This document shows, one piece after another, positions 1 through 5,941 of a stretch of DNA of 15,951 nt. A program made the position numbers and the translations under genes. The DNA is taken from the NCBI GenBank assembly GCA_002314835.1, contig DCHM01000020.1:1-15951 (forward strand), in the 5' to 3' direction. Below the pieces are notes generated by a model. That model was given only the letters and a program-made list of their open reading frames with translations, was not told the origin of the DNA and did no database searches. Positions within the stretch are counted from its first letter, which is position 1; each line of letters starts with the position of its first letter. The DNA comes from Clostridiales bacterium UBA1752 (GTDB taxonomy: Bacteria > Bacillota > Clostridia > Oscillospirales > CAG-382).

Positions 1-969
1 CTTGACGACATAGACAAAACGTTCAACGACGGATTTTCTTGCGACTACGATTTCATTCAAGGACAAATAGATGAAATAGACGACAGTGGAGCTGAGATAT
101 ACATAGTCGCTACAAGCAATGACAGAGACAACATAACTCCATCTTTAGAAAGACGTTTCAACATAATCGACGTGAGAAGTCCAAATAATAGAGAAATCGA
201 AGAAATAGTCAAACATTATATGACATCTCACAAATGTATAGAGAAAGACATTAATTTTCATGACGTTGCACGATTGTTTTCGTTCAAGTCGTGCTCAAAC
301 ATCGAAGACACTATTAACTTAGGGGCTCTGAAAGCAGCAAGGCAGAAAAGAGAGAGCGTGAATTTTGATGACCTATTACAAGTCTTTTACGATAAGTATA
401 ATATCACTGATGCTGAGACTAATGACGAAGCTACTTGGGATGACCTTAGCAAAACAGCCGTGCACGAGGCGGCTCATTTAGCAGCCTTGATGTTGTTGGA
501 TAGACGTGGCGTGGATGCCTTTGCTTTCAGCGTCGTTAGAGTGGGTGATGATGGATTGTCTACTGGTTTTGTCAGCAGGTTTTACCCTCCTTCAAACAAC
601 GATACGTATATTACAGAGTTGTTGGCCTCAGAAGCAGCGGTAAATGAAATACTTGGCACCTCGGATTTGGGTTCCGAAAGTGACATAAAGAAGGTCATAA
701 ATATAATTCGAGACTATAGTATCAATACGATTTCTGACTTTAATCGGGAGACTTTCAAAGGAAGAAGTGGAGTTGAATCTGATACCATTATGTTCGCCAG
801 GGAATCGGTCATAAGATACGAGTTAGAGCGTCAGAAAATTATAGCGCGAGAGTTTGTACATAAAAATCGCAAACTGATTGAGACTATAGCTAACGAACTT
901 TGCAGCAAAAAAATCCTTCTATTTTCAGACGCACTAAGAATCTATAACTCACTTTTTAAAGTTGCATAA
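1..969 (+). CDS. FtsH-like AAA+ zinc protease (AAA plus M41 peptidase), 5'-truncated
   Basis: The reading frame is open from the first base, so the gene starts upstream; 322 codons remain. The visible part begins in an AAA+ domain: Walker B LDDID at residues 1-5, a sensor-1 stretch IVATSND at 35-41 and a second-region-of-homology arginine pair ERRF at 50-53. After a helical lid comes an M41-type peptidase: zinc motif HEAAH at 155-159 (nt 463-477), and an Asp in GSESD at residue 228 that aligns with the third zinc ligand of FtsH. Such proteins are hexameric ATP-dependent proteases. Whether this one has the N-terminal membrane anchor of true FtsH cannot be seen. The domain is divergent: it lacks the RPGRFDR block of housekeeping FtsH. 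GC is about 40% on sampled lines, lower than the neighbours, which suggests transferred DNA. The GTG at 172 is internal, not a start. Confidence 0.85.
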   Translation, partial: LDDIDKTFNDGFSCDYDFIQGQIDEIDDSGAEIYIVATSNDRDNITPSLERRFNIIDVRSPNNREIEEIVKHYMTSHKCIEKDINFHDVARLFSFKSCSNIEDTINLGALKAARQKRESVNFDDLLQVFYDKYNITDAETNDEATWDDLSKTAVHEAAHLAALMLLDRRGVDAFAFSVVRVGDDGLSTGFVSRFYPPSNNDTYITELLASEAAVNEILGTSDLGSESDIKKVINIIRDYSINTISDFNRETFKGRSGVESDTIMFARESVIRYELERQKIIAREFVHKNRKLIETIANELCSKKILLFSDALRIYNSLFKVA

Positions 970-973
970 TAAT

Positions 974-1007
974 AGCAGCCGCTTATCAATACGGGCGGCT
1001 GTTTTTT
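974..1007 (+). terminator. Rho-independent terminator after the AAA/M41 protease gene
   Basis: CAGCCGC (976-982) pairs perfectly with GCGGCTG (995-1001), with two further pairs possible outside (974-975 with 1002-1003), and is followed by six T. It begins 6 bases after the protease stop codon. Confidence 0.85.
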
Positions 1008-1229
1008 GCTATGACGGTAATTAAGAAAATTTTTTCATAAATGAAATGGAATATAAAAAACAAGTTGCTTGAAAAGTGAAAGTCTAACGGTATGAAACAT
1101 ATAGAGTGTATGGTCCAAATATGTTAGGATGGCGATTTTTCGTGGTACGCGTCATGGTCCAAATGGTAGCAAAACAGGGCAAAACGGGGCAAAATGGTAT
1201 TAATAATATGCATAAAATTGTGTATAAAA
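1008..1229. other. Gene-poor AT-rich spacer with short direct repeats
   Basis: I see no convincing gene here. An open frame from 1106 has no good ribosome binding site and runs into the tRNA antisense sequence, so I do not call it. The stretch contains two copies of ATGGTCCAAAT (1110-1120 and 1154-1164) and three imperfect 10-base units, CAAAACAGGG, CAAAACGGGG and CAAAATGGTA (1170-1199). It lies between the accessory protease gene and the 3' end of the tRNA gene, the usual location for integration scars. Confidence 0.5.
1110..1199. repeat. Short direct repeats next to the tRNA 3' end
   Basis: ATGGTCCAAAT occurs exactly at 1110-1120 and 1154-1164, 44 bases apart. Immediately after lie three tandem 10-base units starting CAAAA at 1170, 1180 and 1190. 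The copies are too short and too few for a CRISPR. Direct repeats like these can be recombinase arm or core sites, but nothing in the window proves that role. Confidence 0.4.
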
Positions 1230-1264
1230 TGCAAAAAACACGCTCGAAAGCGTGTTTTTATGCA
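1230..1264. terminator. Long palindromic, bidirectional terminator downstream of tRNA-Val
   Basis: ACACGCT (1238-1244) and AGCGTGT (1249-1255) form a perfect stem around the tetraloop CGAA. The stem extends through flanking A/T runs (1234-1237 with 1256-1259), and after one bulge through TGCA-like ends (1230-1233 with 1261-1264). The A run on the left becomes a U run for minus-strand transcription, so it fits termination of the tRNA transcript. It could also stop reads coming from the left. Confidence 0.8.
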
Positions 1265-1268
1265 AATA

Positions 1269-1341
1269 TGGAGAGTATAGGGCTCGAACCTATGACCCCC
1301 TGCTTGTAGGGCAGATGCTCTCCCAACTGAGCTAACCCTCC
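1269..1341 (-). tRNA. tRNA-Val (anticodon UAC), atypical C33
   Basis: The minus strand folds into a full cloverleaf of 73 nt. The acceptor GGAGGGT (1335-1341) pairs with ACTCTCC (1270-1276, one G-U). The D stem is GCTC/GAGC, the anticodon stem TCTGC/GCAGG with one U-G pair at 27-43, the variable loop GGGTC, and the T arm ATAGG-TTCGAGC-CCTAT is perfect. The discriminator is A73 and CCA is not encoded. The anticodon is UAC (plus-strand 1306-1308), decoding valine. The anticodon loop reads CCTACAA, so position 33 is C rather than the nearly universal U. This may mean a decayed or sequence-variant tRNA. A consensus promoter and a terminator flank it, so transcription is likely. Confidence 0.88.
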
Positions 1342-1372
1342 ATGGGTGCCGATTTCTCAACCGGCGAGGGCT

Positions 1373-1402
1373 ATTATAACACCGGTGTGCGGCGTTTGTC
1401 AA
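1373..1402 (-). promoter_or_regulatory. Sigma-A promoter of tRNA-Val
   Basis: On the minus strand there is a perfect -35 TTGACA (1397-1402), an 18-base spacer and a perfect -10 TATAAT (1373-1378). The tRNA 5' end lies 32 bases downstream of the -10, leaving a short leader for RNase P removal. Confidence 0.9.
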
Positions 1403-1420
1403 GCCCTTTTTTTATTTTTT

Positions 1421-2011
1421 TTAAAAAAGATTATTGATGAGGTCTTTTTTGAAACTAAAGTACTGCAGTACCGCTTCAAAGCCTGCGAGGCAGTCCTCGT
1501 AATCCTCGGCGGTTGCCGAAAAAGTGATGATATACACGCTGCCGTTGCGGACGCAGATAACCTGCTCAAAGGTATATACGGTGGGCTTTTCGGCGCTTTC
1601 GTCCTCGGGGTTCGGCGTGAGCGAAGCCTTATATTTTACTCTGAGAGCGGCGGCGTCGTCGAGCTTGATTTCGCTTTCGCCGAGGTCCTCGTAGTTGCCG
1701 TATGTGGCGGCGATATCCTTTTTGTAAGACGCCCAATAAGCTTTTGCGCCGTCGGTGCTTGCGTCAAACGCCATAACCGACACGCGTGCGTAGCTGGCGT
1801 AAACGCTCGAAGAAGCGGTGTTTTTTTGTATCGAAGAAATGCCCGTCTGATAGTCAACCTCCCAGTCTGTAGGGTAGCAGAAGGTATAATCGACTGCGTC
1901 GTTTGCAAAGAGCGCGTATCCGTCGGGAGCGTCGGTCTGTGCGCCCGTGTTGCCGCAGGACGTGAGCGTCAGAGCAAGCAGTGCCAAAATAGCGGCTAAT
2001 ATTTTTTTCAT
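1421..2011 (-). CDS. Predicted lipoprotein of unknown function, 196 aa
   Basis: The N-terminus is a lipoprotein signal peptide: MKK, a hydrophobic run at residues 4-15 and a lipobox LTSC with Cys19, followed by a Gly/Thr/Asp-rich linker. The mature part has the feel of a small alpha/beta fold with a FCYPTDWEV segment near residue 45 and a C-terminal helix, loosely like PsbP-type extracytoplasmic lipoproteins; I would not assign a function on that. The ATG at 2009-2011 has AGGAGG (2022-2027) ten bases upstream, lying inside the end of the upstream gene. It is second in a two-gene minus-strand operon, five bases after the gene at 2017-2394. No hairpin terminator follows; the tRNA-Val promoter begins within 20 bases of the stop, so readthrough into the tRNA is possible. 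Confidence 0.85.
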   Translation of the reverse strand: MKKILAAILALLALTLTSCGNTGAQTDAPDGYALFANDAVDYTFCYPTDWEVDYQTGISSIQKNTASSSVYASYARVSVMAFDASTDGAKAYWASYKKDIAATYGNYEDLGESEIKLDDAAALRVKYKASLTPNPEDESAEKPTVYTFEQVICVRNGSVYIITFSATAEDYEDCLAGFEAVLQYFSFKKDLINNLF

Positions 2012-2016
2012 TATCT

Positions 2017-2394
2017 TTAATCCTCCTCGGTTTGCAGGGTTCTCAGTGTCGTGTTGTCGTATTTGTACTCGTAAACTATCTTTTGTATGCCGTCTTGTAC
2101 GCTTACCTCGAGCTTATATCGCTCAAAGTCCACGGCGCACGGAGTGCCCGTCAGCGTGATATAAAGTATATCGTCCTTGACGTGCGTCGTATATCCCGTG
2201 CAAAACAGTCCGCCAGCCTTGGCATCGACGGTCATGGTAAATATTCTGTCGTCAAAATCGTACTCGATACCGTCCAAATCCTTGTATTCGACGGGGACGG
2301 GAACTCGTATGGCTATGTTATACGCTATCACGCAGAGCAGCGCCGCCGCGAGGAACGAAGCTACTATTATGATAGGCAGTCTCAAACGTTTCAT
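2017..2394 (-). CDS. Small membrane-anchored protein of unknown function, 125 aa
   Basis: The protein has a short basic N-terminus (MKRLR) and one hydrophobic segment at residues 7-29, then a polar, beta-rich domain of about 95 residues that should lie outside the membrane. There is no lipobox, so the segment is either an anchor or an uncleaved signal. I do not recognise the family. The ATG at 2392-2394 has GGAGG (2406-2410) upstream. It is the first gene of a minus-strand pair with the lipoprotein at 1421-2011, and the two probably act together at the cell surface. It is divergent from ylxM, and the promoters of the two operons lie within about 90 bases. Confidence 0.8.
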   Translation of the reverse strand: MKRLRLPIIIVASFLAAALLCVIAYNIAIRVPVPVEYKDLDGIEYDFDDRIFTMTVDAKAGGLFCTGYTTHVKDDILYITLTGTPCAVDFERYKLEVSVQDGIQKIVYEYKYDNTTLRTLQTEED

Positions 2395-2419
2395 AGGCTT
2401 TTATACCTCCACAAGCGGC

Positions 2420-2448
2420 ATTATACATTAAAAATATCAAATAAACAA
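2420..2448 (-). promoter_or_regulatory. Promoter of the minus-strand membrane protein/lipoprotein pair
   Basis: On the minus strand there is a perfect -10 TATAAT (2420-2425) with a weak -35 TTGTTT (2443-2448) at 17 bases. The start codon of the first gene lies 25 bases downstream of the -10. Confidence 0.65.
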
Positions 2449-2479
2449 GCCCCACCGCAAAAAAAGTGTAAAAAAACAG

Positions 2480-2508
2480 TTGACAAACGGCCACTGTGTG
2501 ATTATAAT
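2480..2508 (+). promoter_or_regulatory. Consensus sigma-A promoter of the ylxM-ffh-rpsP-trmD operon
   Basis: TTGACA (2480-2485), a 17-base spacer and TATAAT (2503-2508) match the sigma-A consensus at every position. Initiation is expected near 2514-2516, about 35 bases before the ylxM start. Confidence 0.93.
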
Positions 2509-2509
2509 G

Positions 2510-2530
2510 TGTAAAGCAAATTACTTTACA
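2510..2530. promoter_or_regulatory. Perfect 7-7-7 dyad over the ylxM operon start site, possible operator
   Basis: TGTAAAG (2510-2516) and CTTTACA (2524-2530) are exact inverted repeats around CAAATTA. The dyad begins one base after the -10 box, so a bound protein would block initiation. In RNA it would be a weak 7-bp hairpin without a U tract, so an operator is the better reading. The first gene, ylxM, encodes a helix-turn-helix protein and is one candidate binder. Confidence 0.6.
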
Positions 2531-2550
2531 GATATTGGCGGTGATGCGGT

Positions 2551-2865
2551 TTGGAGCAAAAGCGTGACTTTATCATCTCTCTGTACGACGTTTACGGGGG
2601 GCTGCTGTCAGACTCATGCCGTGACTGCACCGAGCTGTATTATTGCGACGACCTTTCGCTGTCGGAGATAGCCGAGAACCAAGGCATCAGCCGTCAGGGC
2701 GCACGCGACGCCATTAAGCGCGGAGTAGCCGAGCTCGAGCATTTTGAGAGCACGCTCGGCTTGCTCGCAAAGCAGCAGCAGACCGCCGCACTGGCGAGCG
2801 AGATTATTTCGGCCACTGATGACGACAAGGTAAAGGAGCTCGCTGCCAAGATTATTTCATTATAA
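2551..2865 (+). CDS. ylxM: YlxM family (UPF0122) helix-turn-helix protein
   Basis: This 104-residue protein matches the YlxM family: the N-terminal LYDVYGGLL helix, the LYYCDDLSLSEIAE stretch (29-42) and a sigma-region-4-like helix-turn-helix through ISRQGARDAIKRG (46-58), then an acidic helical tail. YlxM sits beside ffh in Firmicutes and has been linked to SRP function. The start must be TTG at 2551: an in-frame TGA lies at 2542-2544 and no other start codon intervenes. GGCGGTG lies about 8 bases upstream. It is the first gene of the operon, 15 bases before ffh. Its weak TTG start may hold its level below that of the downstream proteins. Its DNA-binding fold makes it a candidate to bind the dyad at 2510-2530, but this is inference. 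Confidence 0.92.
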   Translation: MEQKRDFIISLYDVYGGLLSDSCRDCTELYYCDDLSLSEIAENQGISRQGARDAIKRGVAELEHFESTLGLLAKQQQTAALASEIISATDDDKVKELAAKIISL

Positions 2866-2880
2866 AGGAGAGATTTAGAT

Positions 2881-4215
2881 ATGGCAATGTTATCCGGTCT
2901 TTCCGATAAGCTCGCTGCGGCTTTTAAAAAGTTTCGCAGCAAGGGCAAGCTCACCGAGAGTGACATCAAGGACGGTATGCGCGAGATTAAGCTCGCGTTG
3001 CTCGAGGCTGACGTCAACTTTAAGGTCGTCAAGGCTTTTGTTGCCAAGGTTAGCGAAAGAGCCGTCGGCACCGAGGTTATGGAGAGCCTTTTGCCCGCAC
3101 AGCAGATAGTAAAGATAGTTAACGAGGAGCTCGTCGCCATCATGGGCGGCGGCGTTTCCAAGCTCAATATGTCGCCAAAGCCTCCTACGGTCGTGCTCAT
3201 GTGCGGCTTGCAGGGCGCAGGCAAAACCACCCACGCGGCAAAGCTCGCGAGGATGTATAAAAAGCAGGGCAAGAGCCCTCTGCTCGTAGGCTGCGATATT
3301 TACCGCCCTGCCGCTATCAAGCAGCTGCAGGTCGTAGCGGAGCAAATCGGAGTACCCGTGTTTGAGCGCGGTACTGCCGACCCCGTAGAGACCGCAAAGC
3401 TCGCACTCACTTACGCCGGCAAGTACGACCACGACCTCGTTATCATTGATACCGCAGGCCGCCTGCATATCGACGAGGAGCTTATGGACGAGCTCGTAGC
3501 TATAAAGAATGCTACCGAGCCGAGCGAAATATTGCTCGTAGTTGACTCTATGACAGGTCAGGACGCCGTCAACGTAGCCGAAGCCTTTAACAATTCACTC
3601 GACATCACGGGCGTCATACTCACCAAGATGGACGGCGACACCAGAGGCGGCGCGGCGTTATCTATAAAGTATATCACGGGCAAGCCGGTCAAGTTTATCG
3701 GCGTAGGCGAAAAGCTCGACGCCATCGAGCCTTTTTATCCCGACCGTATCGCAAACCGCATACTCGGCATGGGAGACGTGCTCACTTTGATAGAGAAAGC
3801 CGAGGCGGCTATCGACCAAAAGCAAGCCGAGGATATGGAGCGCAAGCTCCGCGAGCAGAGCTTTACGCTCGAGGATTATCTCGAACAGCTCAGACAGATA
3901 AAGAGCATGGGCAGTCTTGATTCGCTGCTCGGCATGATACCCGGCGTCAAGCCCGACGCGCTCAAGGACGCCAAGGTGGACGAAAAAGCACTCGCTCACG
4001 TCGAGGCCATCATACTTTCGATGACAAAGCGTGAAAGAGCCAAGCCCGACATACTCAATTCGTCACGCAAAAAGCGTATCGCGGCAGGCAGCGGCACCTC
4101 GGTCGAGGAGATTAACCGTCTGCTCAAGCAGTACGACCAGATGAAGCAGATGATGAAGCAAATGATGAAAGGCGGCCGCAAGGGCTTTAAGGGCTTTAAG
4201 GGTCTGCCTTTCTAA
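2881..4215 (+). CDS. ffh: Signal recognition particle GTPase Ffh (SRP54)
   Basis: The protein binds 4.5S/SRP RNA and signal peptides and delivers ribosomes to FtsY at the membrane. All 444 residues fit the family. The N-domain is a helical bundle (1-90). The G-domain carries P-loop GLQGAGKT (109-116), DTAGR (190-194) and TKMD (248-251). The M-domain starts near 296, with its RNA-binding helix-turn-helix around SMTKRERAKPDIL (380-392) and a Met-rich tail with repeated MKQMM and a final GFKGFKGLPF. AAAGGAG (2864-2870) lies 10 bases before the ATG and overlaps the ylxM stop. The Met-rich M-domain is intact, so the protein should be functional. Confidence 0.98.
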   Translation: MAMLSGLSDKLAAAFKKFRSKGKLTESDIKDGMREIKLALLEADVNFKVVKAFVAKVSERAVGTEVMESLLPAQQIVKIVNEELVAIMGGGVSKLNMSPKPPTVVLMCGLQGAGKTTHAAKLARMYKKQGKSPLLVGCDIYRPAAIKQLQVVAEQIGVPVFERGTADPVETAKLALTYAGKYDHDLVIIDTAGRLHIDEELMDELVAIKNATEPSEILLVVDSMTGQDAVNVAEAFNNSLDITGVILTKMDGDTRGGAALSIKYITGKPVKFIGVGEKLDAIEPFYPDRIANRILGMGDVLTLIEKAEAAIDQKQAEDMERKLREQSFTLEDYLEQLRQIKSMGSLDSLLGMIPGVKPDALKDAKVDEKALAHVEAIILSMTKRERAKPDILNSSRKKRIAAGSGTSVEEINRLLKQYDQMKQMMKQMMKGGRKGFKGFKGLPF

Positions 4216-4266
4216 AATCAGTTTTTCCAAAAATTAAAATATATATTATCGAAAGGAAACACAACC

Positions 4267-4509
4267 ATGGCAGTTAAAATCAGACTTACCAGAATCGGCG
4301 CTCACAAAAATCCCTTTTATCGCATCGTAGTTGCTGATTCGCGCTATCCCCGTGATGGCAGATTCATCGAGGAGATCGGTTATTACAACCCGATGAAAGA
4401 GCCTGCTGAGTTTGTCGTTGACGGTGACAAGGTTAAGACTTGGATAGGTAACGGCGCACAGCCTACCGAAACCGTCAAAGCTCTGCTTAAAAAGAACGGC
4501 ATTATCTGA
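4267..4509 (+). CDS. rpsP: 30S ribosomal protein S16
   Basis: The 80-residue protein starts [11 protein letters not shown] and carries the S16 hallmarks [13 protein letters not shown] and [10 protein letters not shown]. It is a primary binder of the 5' domain of 16S rRNA. AAAGGA (4252-4257) precedes the ATG by 9 bases. It follows ffh after a 51-base AT-rich gap in which I see no clear terminator or promoter, so it is taken as part of the ffh transcript. The length is normal for the family. Confidence 0.98.
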   Translation: MAVKIRLTRIGAHKNPFYRIVVADSRYPRDGRFIEEIGYYNPMKEPAEFVVDGDKVKTWIGNGAQPTETVKALLKKNGII

Positions 4510-4524
4510 GCGAGAGGTTAACCA

Positions 4525-4752
4525 ATGAAACAAATCCTCATCGACATCGCAAAGGCGATAGTTGACAAGCCCGACGAGGTCGCCGTGACCGAAAAAGTCA
4601 GCGGCTCCACCGTTTTGCTCGAGCTGTCCGTCGCAAAGAGCGATATGGGCAAGGTCATCGGCCGCGGCGGTAAGATTGCCAAGAGCATCCGCACGGTTAT
4701 GAAGGCTGCAGCCGTCCGCGAAAACAAGCGCGTTATAGTCGAGATTGTCTGA
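4525..4752 (+). CDS. khpA: KH-domain RNA-binding protein KhpA (YlqC)
   Basis: The protein is a single KH domain of 75 residues, with the RNA-gripping GxxG loop as GRGG (46-49) in VIGRGGKIAKSI. KhpA partners with KhpB/Jag in Firmicutes and binds many small RNAs and mRNAs; loss affects cell length in some species. GAGAGG (4512-4517) precedes the ATG. It sits between rpsP (15 bases upstream) and rimM, its usual place. Its TGA overlaps the rimM ATG by one base (TGATG), so the two are translationally coupled. Confidence 0.95.
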   Translation: MKQILIDIAKAIVDKPDEVAVTEKVSGSTVLLELSVAKSDMGKVIGRGGKIAKSIRTVMKAAAVRENKRVIVEIV

Positions 4753-5258
4753 TGCGCAGATATCTTGAAGCCGGCAGGCTCAATTCACCGCGCGGCATCA
4801 AGGGCGAAGTCAGGTTTGAATGTTGGTGCGATTCTCTTGAGTTTTTACAGGACGTACATACCCTCTATCTTGACAGCGAGGGCAAGCGTCCTCTGGAGGT
4901 CAAAGAGTATCGCATCGGCGTTTCGACCGTGACTTTCGTCGGCTACGAGGACCGCACTCTCGCGTCCTCGCTGACCGGTCGCACCGTATATTTTGACCGC
5001 AACGACGTTTTGTTGCCCGAGGGCGCATTTTATTACGACGACATACTGGGTGCAGACGTTTTTGATGATGAGACAAAAGCCGTTATCGGCAAGGTAAAGG
5101 CTGTCGATGAAGGCGTTACGGGATACTATTACAGCATTTCGGGCGACGTTGATTATTACGTTCCCAACGTGCCCGAATACGTCGTTTCCGCATCGCCCGA
5201 GAGCGGTCTCGTGCTCAAAAACTATGCAGACCTTGCTGTGGAGGCAAAAAAGATATGA
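4752..5258 (+). CDS. rimM: 16S rRNA processing/ribosome maturation factor RimM
   Basis: RimM assists assembly of the 30S head around protein S19. The 168-residue protein has the N-terminal RimM beta-barrel with the GRLNSPRGIKGEVRF signature (8-22) and a C-terminal PRC-barrel beginning near FYYDDILGADVF (about 93-104). The start overlaps the khpA stop by one base and the stop overlaps the trmD start (ATGA at 5255-5258), tight coupling on both sides. Length and order are as expected for Firmicutes. Confidence 0.95.
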   Translation: MRRYLEAGRLNSPRGIKGEVRFECWCDSLEFLQDVHTLYLDSEGKRPLEVKEYRIGVSTVTFVGYEDRTLASSLTGRTVYFDRNDVLLPEGAFYYDDILGADVFDDETKAVIGKVKAVDEGVTGYYYSISGDVDYYVPNVPEYVVSASPESGLVLKNYADLAVEAKKI

Positions 5259-5941
5259 ATTTTGAGGTGCTGACACTGTTTCCGGATGCTCTGCGTCCTT
5301 TTTTTGCAGCGAGCATTATCGGCAGAGGCATCCAAAACGGATATATCAACGTTACCTGCACTGACATCAGAGATTATACTCTCGACAAGCATCGCCGCGT
5401 GGACGATACTCCTTACGGAGGCGGCTACGGTATGGTGATGGCGTGCCAGCCCGTCGTAGATTGCATCAGAGACGTAAAGTCGAGACTGCAGGGCAGCACG
5501 AGAGTTATCTATATGTCGCCGCAAGGCGCGCTTTTTAATCAGGACAAAGCAAAACAACTCGCAGAGTATGACAACCTCATACTGCTCTGCGGACATTATG
5601 AAGGCATCGACGAGCGCATTTTACAGCTCGAGGTGGACGAGGAAATCAGCGTGGGAGATTACGTGCTCACGGGAGGCGAATTGCCTGCCGCCACGGTGGT
5701 TGACTGCGTTTCGAGACTGATACCCGGAGTATTGCCTTCACCGATGTGCCACGAGGACGAGAGTCTGACCGACGGTCTGCTCGAATATCCTCAGTACACC
5801 CGCCCGAGAGTATTTGAAGGTCTCGAGGTCCCCGAGGTGCTTATTAACGGCAACGCCGCGTTGCAGGCGGCATGGAAGAGAGAGCAGAGCCTCGAGCGCA
5901 CTCGGCGCAAGAGACCCGACTTGCTCAAAGAGGTAAAATAA
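5255..5941 (+). CDS. trmD: tRNA (guanine-N1)-methyltransferase TrmD, with unusual residues
   Basis: TrmD makes m1G37 in tRNAs with a G at 36, using S-adenosylmethionine, and prevents +1 frameshifting. The 228-residue protein has the trefoil-knot SPOUT motifs: TPYGGGYGMVM (52-62), YMSPQGALFNQDKA (86-99), LLCGHYEGIDERI (110-122) and SVGDYVLTGGELPA (132-145). Arg154 is present. At the position of the catalytic Asp169 of E. coli this protein has Glu (HEDES, residue 169; nt 5759-5761), and at Asp177 also Glu, which is common. The conserved GNH before the C-terminal Trp is GNA (199-201). The fold is clearly TrmD; the changed residues may alter rate or belong to this lineage. The stop overlaps the next ATG by one base. 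Confidence 0.95.
   Translation: MNFEVLTLFPDALRPFFAASIIGRGIQNGYINVTCTDIRDYTLDKHRRVDDTPYGGGYGMVMACQPVVDCIRDVKSRLQGSTRVIYMSPQGALFNQDKAKQLAEYDNLILLCGHYEGIDERILQLEVDEEISVGDYVLTGGELPAATVVDCVSRLIPGVLPSPMCHEDESLTDGLLEYPQYTRPRVFEGLEVPEVLINGNAALQAAWKREQSLERTRRKRPDLLKEVK

Noticed and set aside
172..174. GTG as the start of the AAA/M41 protease gene.
   Set aside because: The frame is open upstream to base 1 and encodes Walker B, sensor 1 and the arginine pair, so GTG is an internal Val codon.
1170..1199. Tandem CAAAA-type units as a CRISPR array.
   Set aside because: Three imperfect 10-base units without spacers; far too short.
1106..1309. Open frame of 67 codons on the plus strand.
   Set aside because: No ribosome binding site, and it runs through the terminator palindrome and antisense to the tRNA gene.
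1124..1402. Open frame of 92 codons on the minus strand.
   Set aside because: It translates the tRNA gene and its promoter; not a protein gene.
1346..1999. Long plus-strand frame of 217 codons.
   Set aside because: It lies antisense to the lipoprotein gene, which has a signal peptide, lipobox and good RBS; the plus-strand product shows no recognisable features.
4216..4266. Possible internal promoter or terminator between ffh and rpsP.
   Set aside because: The gap is AT-rich but has no convincing -35/-10 pair and no hairpin with a T run.
5872..5940. Earlier ATG for the polytopic membrane protein inside trmD.
   Set aside because: It would overlap trmD by 70 bases; the ATG at 5941 forms a standard TAATG junction like others in this operon.
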